In this document: positions 12,901 to 25,000 of the stretch, piece by piece
How positions within the stretch are numbered: position 1 is the first letter of the stretch
Layout: every line of letters starts with the position of its first letter
NCBI GenBank assembly: GCA_905116865.2
Contig: CAJHNH020000789.1
Coordinates: forward strand, 62,001 to 126,000
Length of the DNA stretch: 64,000 nt
Origin: Candidula unifasciata
Taxonomy: Eukaryota > Mollusca > Gastropoda > Stylommatophora > Geomitridae
Direction of reading: 5' to 3'
Made by a program: the position numbers and the translations under genes
Notes under the pieces: generated by a model
The model's database searches: none
What the model saw: the letters and a program-made list of their open reading frames with translations, nothing else
Told to the model about the DNA's origin: nothing

Positions 12901-15900
12901 GTATGCCTTAGTGCTAAACTTGCTGTGCTGGCTAATGCGAGTCTGTGTTGGTGTAAGGTGTTATTAATATTATTGGTTTATCTGCTCCTTGGTCTTCCTT
13001 GTATAACCTGTTCTTTTATAGTTCTAGACAAGCAGAGTAATTTTGTAATATAATGGATAACATATGCACTTACCAGAAGGCAATCAAGATGTCTTAATAC
13101 TGTGTCATTGAGCTTACCCTTTTTTCTCTCAACAATCTATCTATCTTCATTTACCCCACAAGGACATCAAACAAGCGATAAGAACCCGATGACACAAAGT
13201 GCCACCATGTGGATGTTGATCATCATGGAGAGGTCCCAGAAACCGCGTTCAGCCATTAGACCATATTTATGGCCGGGCTATATTGCGGCCCCTGGCAAGA
13301 GCCAGAGTAGGGCTTCAAATAACAAAAAATTGCGTCCCATGCATGATGATAAGACAGGTCTTCGGATATCCACATTCTCTCAACAAATAAATGAGCCTGA
13401 CTGTCTACCCCACCAGGACATCACACAAGTGATAAATACCCGATGACACAAAGTGCCACTATGTGGATGAGGATCACCATGGAGAGGTCCTAGAAACCCC
13501 GTTCAGCCATTAGGCCATATTTATGGCCTGGCTATATTGGGGCCCCTGGCAAGAGCCAGGGTGGGGCTTCAATAACAAAAAATGTCATCCTGAAAAGGAT
13601 GATTAATATTATACTATAAATGAGCCTATCTTTGTTTATCTTAGTCTGTACTATAAAATTACAGACCATTATGCCTGTCTATGTGTCTATTCTTTTTCTG
13701 TATTATATGAACTTTCCCCAAACAGTGACCAATGGAGGGGTGAAATTTGCAGCTCTTATTTTGGCTGTAATGCCTAGATATGCTGTTTGCAGCAAAGTTT
13801 CTACACATTTCTAATAATTAACGCCACAATCACTAAAAGTTAACATTTACTGGAGTTATATCCCTTGAGTTACTACATACTTTCTTTACATCCCTTGAAC
13901 AAATGCTCTCCTTTCCTGCATCCATGTCCAAGCCATCGTAACTTTGACTGACCCACTGAAGTTTGTTTACTTAATTCTGCAATAAAATTAAAAACATATT
14001 TTAATCATTTATGCAGTACTGCTTCTAGTAATGATTGTTGGGAATGCATAGTTGTTGAAAGATTGTTTCTAAAATATTTTTGGAATAGAATCTGCAGAAT
14101 CTTTTGAAGACATTGAGCCAGCAGTTACAAGACTCTCCAAATGATACTTCAGGTTAGTGAAAGTTATTTGTCATTTTCATATACTGTCTGTCTGTTTAAA
14201 TGTTGATGGATGTTGTCTGTCTGTTTATATGTTGATGGTTGTTTAATTTAAGCATTCTTATGTTGTTGTGTTTTTTTTTTTTTCAAATTGTCTTTTTGTT
14301 TAGCTTCATGGGCTTGATGTAAGCAGTTTTGTGTGTGTGTGTCCCTGTCCCTGTCAGGAGCTGTGCTGCCATAGTGGGTAGAGGCTCACCTGTCAGTTGT
14401 AAGGACTTGGGTTCAAATCCAAATCAGACTTATATGGAAAAACAGTTGACATTGGCTCCCAGGTTGACCTGTCCTAAATAGGTCACTGCAGTGCTTAGTT
14501 TCTTGAATAAAAGGTGCGGATACTCCCAAAACATATCTAAAAAGAGGTGCCCAGGTACTCATCACAGAGTGTCTTATACAGTAGTGCTTGAAAAAGAAAA
14601 TTATGTATTTAAAAAAAAAAACGGGACAATACTGCATACCACCAGTTAAAAGAAATGTTTAAAAAGCCCTGAATATGTACTGGTCAGTGGGCTGCCGTCA
14701 TGATGATGACCACATCACAACTTGAGTGACAAGTGCGGCACTGATGTGGAAGCCATATAAAACATTTGAATCTACGTCACATGCCAAATGTGGCACTATT
14801 AGGAAGAGTAAGATGACCATAAATCCCATTTTGTCGGGACGGTATAGCTTTTTAGGTAGGCCTAGTCCCGTCAGTGCTCAACGTCGATTGGTAAAATTGA
14901 ATTTTGTTTAATTTTTTATTATATTTTAAATTTTTTTAGGGTAGTCCAGATCAACCTAAAAAAAAAACCTATACTGTCCCAACAATATAGTCACCTTGGG
15001 GAAAAGGTCCTTTACTTTTGCTTGTGGTTTTCATGGATAACCGCTGCTTCATGCGAAGTATGAGACCTGAAAAGTTAGCTGCTGAAGGTTACTTGTGAAT
15101 GAGGCAGTGTCTTTCTGTCAACAATATAGGACACATATGAGCGTACTTACCTTAGGTTTGTCGGCATGTGTATTGATTTTTCCCATGGAGAATTAGAATT
15201 TTTAGTGAACGTTATTATTCACGTGTTTGCCACCGGCCGTCGTCCCATTATGTTTGCCGATCAATAAAATGACTGAAGCACTATGACAGATGCCTCCAGA
15301 TATGTTGCCGTTATACTGTTCACAGAGTATTAGTTGTACTATGTGACCTGCCTTAGTTAAGCACTCACCGGTAGGTGAGTTACCAGAAGGTTGACTTGGG
15401 AACTGTTGCATATATGGGTGAAGTGTTAATCATTCACCTCTAGACATTTCGCAAGGAGGCGGTGCCTCACAAGCATTTGGCTTTGTAAATGGACATTCCC
15501 TTCGCAACACTCCCTCCACCCCTTTTCCCCTCCAACTGTCCCCACATTTATGATGTAGGATAGTTTTTCTCCTCCTCGTGATGTGAACAAAGAATGTAGC
15601 CTGTCTCCTACAGATGTTGGTTTTCTAAACAAGAAGTTGTAAAATATTGTAGAGATAATTCATAATGGTCATTGTATTCTTCCTTCAGCTACTCAAGTCC
15701 TGTTCTCCAAAGCTGAAACTCGGCTCTTCATTATTGTTCAATTATGTCAGAGGAATTCTGGGAAGATAGATGAAGCAGCTAGAGAAGTAATAATTTCATT
15801 ACTTTTTTGCATGTTTATTTTTAGTGCATTTCTTCAACAAATTTGTCTTGTGTGTTGTTACATGTTTAGAATCGTGTCAAAGTTAATTACTATTTTATGC

Positions 15901-16041
15901 ATTAAAATATATTAAACGTCTGCTTATTTAGAGTAAATTAATTTGCTTGTTTCTCCTTGATTTTCTTAAAAGTGTAACTGTAGGAAAGTTAGGATAGAGC
16001 AGTGGCCATCTCTGTGATCCTGTGTCATTTTTGTTTTATGA

Positions 16042-16074
<33 letters not shown>

Positions 16075-19000
16075 GTGTTTGTGTAAGACAGAGAAAGAGA
16101 GATCCTGCTGTGTTTGTTACACAGTCTCTATCTGTGTGTGTGTGTGTGCCTGTGTGTTTATGAGTGGTCCTGTGTCATTGTTGTTGTATGATCTGTGTTT
16201 GTGCGAGTGTGCACACACAGTTGGGAGACCAGAGTTGGTGTGCTGGGGATTCTCCCTTTGTGTGTTCTTGGTGTAAATTGTTAACCCTTTCACAGCCATG
16301 AGACACATGTGCTCCCATATTTAAAACTTAGTTTAGTTTTTATGTGTTTTGAATTTTGTGTGCACCTCTGTTCTAAAGAACTGGCTTATTTATAGAAACC
16401 AATTTTTCACTGCCAAAATCCCGCATTTTCCTGTCAGAAACTACACTTCTATTGCTAAAAAATATTTAAATTGCCAGAAACCCATATTTCCATGGTCAGA
16501 AAACATATCAACATGGTCAGAACCCACATTCCACCGCCAGAAACTAATTTTTATTGCCAGAAAGCATATTTCTGTTGCCAGAAACCATATCTCCATTGCC
16601 AGCAACTATTTCCACTGCTGCCAAACTTTTCAAAATTTGACACGTTCCAAATATTAGTTTTTATACAATAAATAAATTCTGATAACATCTTTACACATCC
16701 TATAGTCCAGGCTGTTGGTAGTCATGTCTGTCTACAACATTTTTGGTGTACTTTCAGTCATTTCTGACACAGATAACCATCCATACCATAGTGCCAAACA
16801 GTCCAAGATCTTCTCCCTTGGTCTCCCTCCGCCTCTCCTCCCCTCCAACTTTCCCGCCGTCACTTTACTCCAGGTGTCCCTTTCTCACAATGTGACCAAA
16901 AAATATAGATTGTCTCCTATTAGGATAATAAATATTCTTTACGGGTTAATTTCTTTCAAGGCACCATCATTACTTTTGTTTCTGCCTGTAATGTTCTCAT
17001 TCATCTATATTACATCTCTGCAGGCTACACATAGTTGTTCACTAATCGGTCAACTATCTCGAATACACTTCCATACATTTTCTTTACATTATACATTGGC
17101 ACCTTTCTGTCTTTCCGGACGATGGTGTTATATTGCGCTATGAGGAGGCATGAGACTCACAGCCCATGGCGATGGCAAGTGTGACTAGCAAGACCCGCCC
17201 GTGTCAAGAAAAGTCTTCCACTATGATAGCATGGGATTTCAGGACCATTGTTAACAACATTTGTGTTTAATCCGTTTCTTTTCAGATGCTCAGCTCTCAT
17301 CCTTGCTGTAATCATTTCTTTCTTCACTCTCATTCCCTTCCTGATATGCCCTTTCCACACAACACGGTCCATGGCATTTTGTTCTCATGAGTCCTCCCCA
17401 ATACCTGTATCATTCATGTCCCGCTTGCACACATCTTTATACCGTAGTAGTGGTCGGCCTCGACATCCTCTTCCTCATTATCTTTACACTATCCCTATAA
17501 ATATATGTATATTTTTTGTTTATATGATCATCACATTCTCACCTTTCACAGGTTTCAAAGAGATGACTCATCATGTGTTAAATAGTATGATGGGCTACAT
17601 CTCACCACCAGCCATTCTGCAGAAAATCGTGCAAGTAAGTCCACCCTTAACTTTCCTAAACAGGATGCTGTTAATGAGCCTGTATTCTTCCACGTTTAGG
17701 TCTTGTAGAATGTCAGTATTTTTATTCTTTTTTATAAATGTTATGCAATTGTTCTTGACAGTTAGTTAGTTAGGTGGGTTATCATCATTGCACTCCAGAC
17801 TATGCAGTGGAAGTGGTCACTGAATAATCCAGATGTTTTTGTAAACTATTACCAAAAACAGAAAATCAGATAACATATGATGACAGGTATTTCAAGTGGA
17901 AGGGCCACAAACACATTACGCATTTGTGACTTTTGAAGAATTAAATCCTTTGCTGCAGGGTCCTACATGTGTAAATTTTACAGTCAAAAAAAGATAGATT
18001 GATAGATAAAATAAACGAACAAACAAACTTTATTTTAAAAGGGTTAAGAATTGGGCACGCAGTCACTTCTTACTTTCTACCGTTTTGTTCTAATTCCACC
18101 TCATTATTTCATTCACACATATAACATATAGCAATAATAATACACATCAACAGCGTGTAATTTTTAGTTACAACTGCTGGGATATGCAACAATTATACCT
18201 TTATAATACTAAGCATAGTCAGTATTAAATAGTTTGATTGGCTACATAATATAGCAGCATAAGATAGACAGATGCGTGGATGGATGGATTGACAGATGGA
18301 TGTGAGACGGAGAAACAGAAAGTCAGAGAAAGAGAGAGGGGAGGGGTGGGTTATACAAAATGATAGCGTCTGCCATTTGACTGTTTTCCCACTTATAGGA
18401 TCCAGCCTATAACACAGGAAAGTTTGGAGAAGTAAAGGAGCTCATTATTGGCATGCTGGAGAATTACAATTATGAAGAGGTAAGAGGTTATACGTGTGTT
18501 TTCATGTATTCTCTATGTTAGTAGTCTAGCTGTGAATAGTTCATTAGGATTATTCCAAATTTAACCTCAAGTAGTGATAGAATGTTTTTGTTTTTAATTT
18601 TTGCTGATCATGGTTTTTGGGCAGTAGTACAAGAGTCACACCATGGGAAAGATTGAAGCTTCACCAGGTATTATTCCAAAAGACAGCAGTAGATGCACTG
18701 GAGCCTACCTTTATTGTGAAGGTGGCACAGAAATCAATCAAATAAACGGCTGCTCAGAGTTGCTGTAGGAAAGTGGTGAGGAGCAACATGGCTGCTAACA
18801 TCCAGATTAAAAACCTGTACACCCCACCCTTAACTTTTTCTTTTCCAGCCAGTGTACTTAGTGTGATTGGCTGTTTTACCCATACATCAGTCAGTAATAA
18901 GTTTTTGATTGGTTGTTCTTTGTGTATACCTATCAGTTAATAATGTGTTACTGGCTGTTCTTCATAGGCACCAATCATTGTTCAAAATGTGATTGGCTAT

Positions 19001-22000
19001 TTTACACATACATCAGTCAGTAATCAGTTTTTGATTGGTTGTTCTTTGTGTATACCTATCAGTTAATAATGTGTTACTAGCTGTTCTTCATAGGCACCAA
19101 TCATTGTTCAAAATGTGATTGGCTATTTTACACATACATCAGTCAGTAATCAGTTTCTGATTGGTTGTTCTTCGTGTATACCTATCAGTTATTAATGTGT
19201 TACAGGCTGTTCTTCATAGGCACCAATCACTGTTCAAAATATTATTGGCTATTTTACACATACATCAGTCAGTAATCAGTTTCTGATTGGTTGTTCTTCG
19301 TGTACACCAATCAGTTATTAATGTGTTATTGGCTGTTCTTCATAGGCACCAATTGTTTTTCAACATGTGATTGGCTATTCTTCCTGTACCCCAATCAGTC
19401 AGTCCTTTCACTATCATGGATGAAATCCAGTCCAGCATCTTTGGCTTCTCTCAACAATGATCATCTTAAGTTTTCTCTTCTGTGTTCTAATTTCCTCAGT
19501 CAGTTTGTTTCCCATTGCAGTGTCTGTTTGGTGATTCTGTGTCTGCTTCTCCTCATGATATGCCCAGTATACTGTCTTCTTCTTTGTCTTATAACTGTGG
19601 ATATCTGTGGTTGTCTAGACATTTATCTTTTCCTTCACTTGAATTTTCCCCATGTTCATCAGCCATCTTAAAGTTAAATGCATTTTTAAAAAAAAACACA
19701 AATGCCTGTTTCCAGATATGTTAACACGTTTAATGTTATTTTATTTTACATTGTAAAATATTTGCAAAACCAATTTAGAGGATGTGTCGCTGTGCTATAG
19801 GTGTGTGGCCACTTAAGATATTCCTATTCAATAGAGACAATTAAAAAAAAATCAGCCAACAAGACAGTAAAAGGAGAAAATCAGGCATTCACTTCAACTA
19901 CTTCTGTTGTGACAGTGGAGATAGCAGTTGGCAGAACAGAAAGCAGCTCATGCATTGATAGTGATAGACACAAGGAGCAGGCTTATAAAGATCCAAACTG
20001 GCAAACTCTGCCCAGAATAGGTTGTGCACACTGAGACATGCCAGGATGAATGGAAATTAAAGGGCCGACAGACTGGCCATGTCTTCAGTGGCTAGGCTAG
20101 TGAAGAAAAAAAGTATTGACAGGGCAGACATACTGATTATGCTGTGTTCTGGAGTCACTGAGACAGAGGGGTCAGAGACAGGGAACCGCCTGTGGCAAGT
20201 GGATATTAAACAAGGACAATCATGCAGAAACCAATTGCGGGGTAAAGAAAGACAATATGCAAATCAAGTACTACTGGGTATGCTGAGCTTGGAGATGCTG
20301 CGATGACTGTTGCATTGAAAAAACATATCATGAATTTGTCAGCTCGGTGGGATAAAAATTAAATGGATAACAAGTATTAAGTTGCAAAAATTGGCTAGAG
20401 ACCATATGCACTTGTTGCATACCAAAGTCTTCAAAAAAATCACTTCCCTGCATGGGTTCAGTAGCTCCATTTTGGGGAAACAAAAAATTCGGTCACTACC
20501 TTCTAGCAAGAATGTCCCCACTGCCTCCTAGCAAGAATGTCCCCACTGCCCTCTAATAAGAATGTCCCCACTGCCCTCTAACAAGAGTGTCCCCACTGCC
20601 TTCTATCAAGATTGTCCTCCCTCCCCTATAACAAGAATGTCTCCACTGCCCCCTAGCAAGAATGTCCCCACTGCTTCCCCCCCCCCCCCAACAAGAATGT
20701 CCCCACTGCCCCCTAACAAAAATGTCCCCACTGCCTCCAAACAAGAATGTCCCCACTGCCCTCTAACAAGAATGTCCCCACTGCCCCCCCCTCCCCCAAC
20801 ACACACACACAAGAATGTCCCCACTGCCCCCTAACAAGAATGTCCCCACTGCCCCCTAACAAGAATGTCCCCACTGCCCCCTAACAAGAATGTCCCCACT
20901 GCCCCCTAACAAGAATGTCCCCACTGCCCCCCCCCCCACCCCCACAAGAATTTCCCCACTGTCCCCTAACAAGAATGTCCCCACTGCCCCCTAACAAGAA
21001 TGTCCTAAAAGGCAAAAACTAATTAGGGATTTGCTTAAATTCATGTGTGGTGCATTAAAGTGTGCAGATTTCATAACCTATCTGTAACTACAACACAACA
21101 TGGCTGCTGCCTTTTTAATAGTGAATGTAGAGGAAGCATCCATTCAGTTTTTGAAAACATCAACATCTTCAGTTATTGTATTTGCTTTATTTTCTTCTTC
21201 TCCTCCTCTTTCTCCTCCTCCGCCTAATTTTACTGCTTCTTCATCTTTACCTCCTCCGTCTCCCTTCTATTTTCCTTTCCTTTCTCATCATTTCTCTGCT
21301 CCTGCATCTTCTGCTACTTCCTCCATTTCTTCTGTAACATCCTCTTCTCCATTGTTTAAGATTTTTAACCCAGGTGTCCTTCTGTTGCCTGACATTTAGA
21401 CACTAATGGAGACTTGCAAGAACCTTCTGTACCATGACCTGCATATGCATCTGCGCAGCCTGACACAAACAGCGATGAAAGGGTTCATCCCCAGAGACAA
21501 CATGTGTAATCTGTGCAACCAGGACTTCACCGAGTCCTCTCCCACTGATACAGTTTTGGTTTTCAGGTCAGCATTCTGTCAAAAGAAAATTGTATATATT
21601 TTTATAAGCTTTTATTTAGATCGTTTTTTTTATTTTTATTGAATGAGTGAACCAGGAATTGACATTGCTGCACTTGGGGCATTCCCGTACATCTTTTGTC
21701 CCCTTCCTAGTCAGCGAATAGTCCCAAACTGATTATGCCAGTTGCAACCTGATAAAAAATCTGCCTATCGTTTCCATATCTCTTTGTAGATGTAATTATT
21801 AAGTCAGAAATGTTTTATTGCTGTCATTGTAATTCCAGTCATTAGGTCAGAACTGTAATATCTTTGTCCTTTTAGATGTGGTGATTAGGTCAGAAATGTA
21901 ATACTGTTGTATTTGTAGATGTAGTTATTAGGTCAGAAATGTTGTACTGTTGTTCCTTCAGATGTGGCATTAGGTCAGAAATATAATATTGTTGTCCTTG

Positions 22001-25000
22001 TAGATATGGTAATTAGGACAGAACTGTAGTATTTGTATCCTTGCAATTGTGATCATTTGGTCAGAAATGTAATATTGTTGTCTTTGTAGGTGTGGCGTTT
22101 AGGCCAGAAATGTAATATTGTTGTCCTGTGGATGTGTTTATTAAGTCAGAAATGTAATGATGTGTTGTTCTTGTAGATGTGGCCATTCCTATCACACACC
22201 ATGTCTGCGTGCTGTTGGCTCGATTCATGTGTTCGACGGCGAGGAGATGTGGGTGTGTTACCAGTGCAACAACACCCGTCGGTCCCACAACATTACCAGC
22301 ACCAGGTTCCATCGCTCACTGTCCAACGCTGGCCAGGATGCTAAAGTTGGGCGGCGAGAAAAGAAGGACAGTGCAGAGGTAAGAGCCTGTTCTGTCTCAA
22401 CCAACAGTCACGTTCACTTTTTATTCCTTGTGCTGGGTCTCCATAAACAGGTGGACTGAGGAAAGGTGGATGTTCTAGAGAAACCTAAAGATAGATAGTT
22501 TAGAGAGAGGCTGAAAATTCTAGACTTGATTCCATCCGTGATGTTGAAAGGATTGCACATGATAGAGTGGTATGGAGGACTAGACGGTGAGCCGTATGTG
22601 ATGTATAACAGCAGGGCAGGATGATGATGATAAGTTTCTGGATAATTGTTTAAGCTACTTGGTTTCTGAGATCTCTGAGGGTTGTTGTCAGATCTCTGAG
22701 GGTTGTTGTCAGATCTCTGAGGGTTGTTCTCAGATCTCTGAGGGTTGTTCTCAGATCTCTGAGGGTTGTTGTCAGATCTCTGAGGGTTGTTCTCAGATCT
22801 CTGAGGGTTGCTCTCAGATCTCTGAGGGTTGTTCTCAGATCTCTGAGGGTTGTTCTCAGATCTCTGAGGGATGCTCTCAGATCTCTGAGGGTTGCTCTCA
22901 GATCTCTAAGGGTTGTTCTCAGATCTCTAAGGCTTGTTCTCAGAGTTGTGGAGTTTTGTACAACCATCTCACCAGGCAGCAGCTATTCTGCAGAGACAGA
23001 CAGGGTTTGTGGGATAAAGTAAAAACCTGGTGCATCAAGCTTTAAGCACCTTTTTAAATTTATTTTATATGTTTGTTCAGCTATTTCTGATCTTTTTCAT
23101 CATCCTTCATCAGAGCGATGTAAATGTATTGTGCCTGTTTATAGCATAGCTGCAGTATTTGCCCCTTTTGGCTGACACCTCCAACTTCTTCAGGCATTTG
23201 TTATCCAGAGTGACCTTCCTGACTGGTTTTGTGGGACATTTTCATAGCTTCATATGTGTGGTGATTTCATCAGTCCCCTGATCCACAGGTGTTGTCCCTC
23301 AGGGACAGGGCATGGGCATTCTCGGCCATCCAAGGAGGCTTCCATAAATATAGAGCTGATACATGGTGCTCTGGGACTGGGCTCACCCAAGCAAGGATCT
23401 GGCATGCCCTGCATATGACTGCTTAACCTCACATCTTTACATTGAGCCTTCGACTCACCACAGTAAAAGTATTCTGCAGACCTCAGATTTTGATTTCATG
23501 TTTAGATGGGCATCTCACTTCTTCAGCATTTTATTTTAGACTTCTCTATTTGACAATGGCACCTTTCACATGGAGCCCGACTTATTTCAAAAATGACCTT
23601 GACTCCCAGGTCGACCCAGTCTTGAGTGGGTAACTGGTGCAGTCCGGGAAGTAAAGGTGACCGTCATGATGTTTACCACATCATCCATCTTGTGCCGATT
23701 AGTCTATAAAAATATAGGTCTAGCCCTATATGCCCTTTAGCCTAAAGGCTTGGAAAATGGACCTTTACTTTAGTTCCCGTTCACGTTGATACCTCAGAGT
23801 ATTTTTGCAGCATTTATGGTAAGCATGCATCAGGCTGGATTGACTTGGGAATCTTCATTTATTTTTAAATTCAAGTTTTAATCTAAGCTCTTTGGTTAGC
23901 AATTAAGTTGCTAGCCACTTGCTGCTGCGGCTCCTGGGGAAATTATTTGTTGTATTTGTCGGTGTATAAGACAATATGTTTTCCCAAATTTGGTTGAGTT
24001 TAAAATTTGGGGTCATCTTAAACACGGAGTGTGATTAAACTAGTTATTTTCTAATGTTAGGCTTTAGAGCTAAAAAAAAAAAAAGGGTGTTTTCTTATAC
24101 ATGCAAAAGTATGGTATCCAGTGAACAATGACTTCATACAAGAGACAAAAGCAGCAAGTGTTCTTATCATGGTGGGCAAAAGGGGACAGTTATTGTCCTC
24201 TGTTATTTTATTAGTTTAAATAGATGACTCTGTGATACTGCAGTTCAGTACATCTAATTGTTGTTCTCAGCTGATTCTGGATTCACAGCACATTCAAGCT
24301 TTTGAAAATATCAGGAAGTCGATGAAGATGCGATCTCGGGTGAGCTTTTCATTATAAAATTTTTTTTACTTTAGTCTGTCGTGTTATAGTGTGCCGCTCC
24401 TCAACCCTTTGGGTTAGCATCAGAGATCCAAAGGATTGTCATTCAATTTTGAAATGTCAAAAGTGTAACGCATTAAAACAGACCATGCTAATACAACTGA
24501 CACGCAACATATATATTTTATACATGAAAATGACCAGGAATTGTTGAGGAATATTAGAATACTGATACAAAAATAAATTGTATTAGTAGTTAATTATTAG
24601 TAAATAAACAGATTGTATGTTTAGAGAAATTAGTAAAAAGGAAATAATACTTTTTCCTCTTACCACCATGGCATTCAAGGAAAACTTGATAAAATATATC
24701 CAAAATTAATCACACATAAACATGAACCACATAGTAATGTATAAATAAAATAAAAACTAAATCTGTCCATGAGATCTCATTCCAGAGAAACTTTTAGAAC
24801 ATAACAGAGCACCTTTTTGTGGTAAAGAAAGATGACATCCAAAATAGTTAGTATTTTCACCAAAATAAAAAAAAATTTTTATATAATAATCAATGTACCC
24901 CCTAATTTTACAGCCTATGTTACCAGATAATAAGGGAACCACACAAACCTAACTCACACTGTAGAATGTTGCCTTTTTCACTAATATTTATTCTCTTTGA

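Noticed and set aside
22660..22955. Fourth junction-derived array in VPS8
   Set aside because: The unit contains ttgttctcag, like the acceptor of the exon at 24271, but it lies 1.3 kb away and shares no exon bases, so the similarity is probably chance.
22650..23045. Heptad-repeat proteins on both strands
   Set aside because: Same artefact, from a 21-bp minisatellite.
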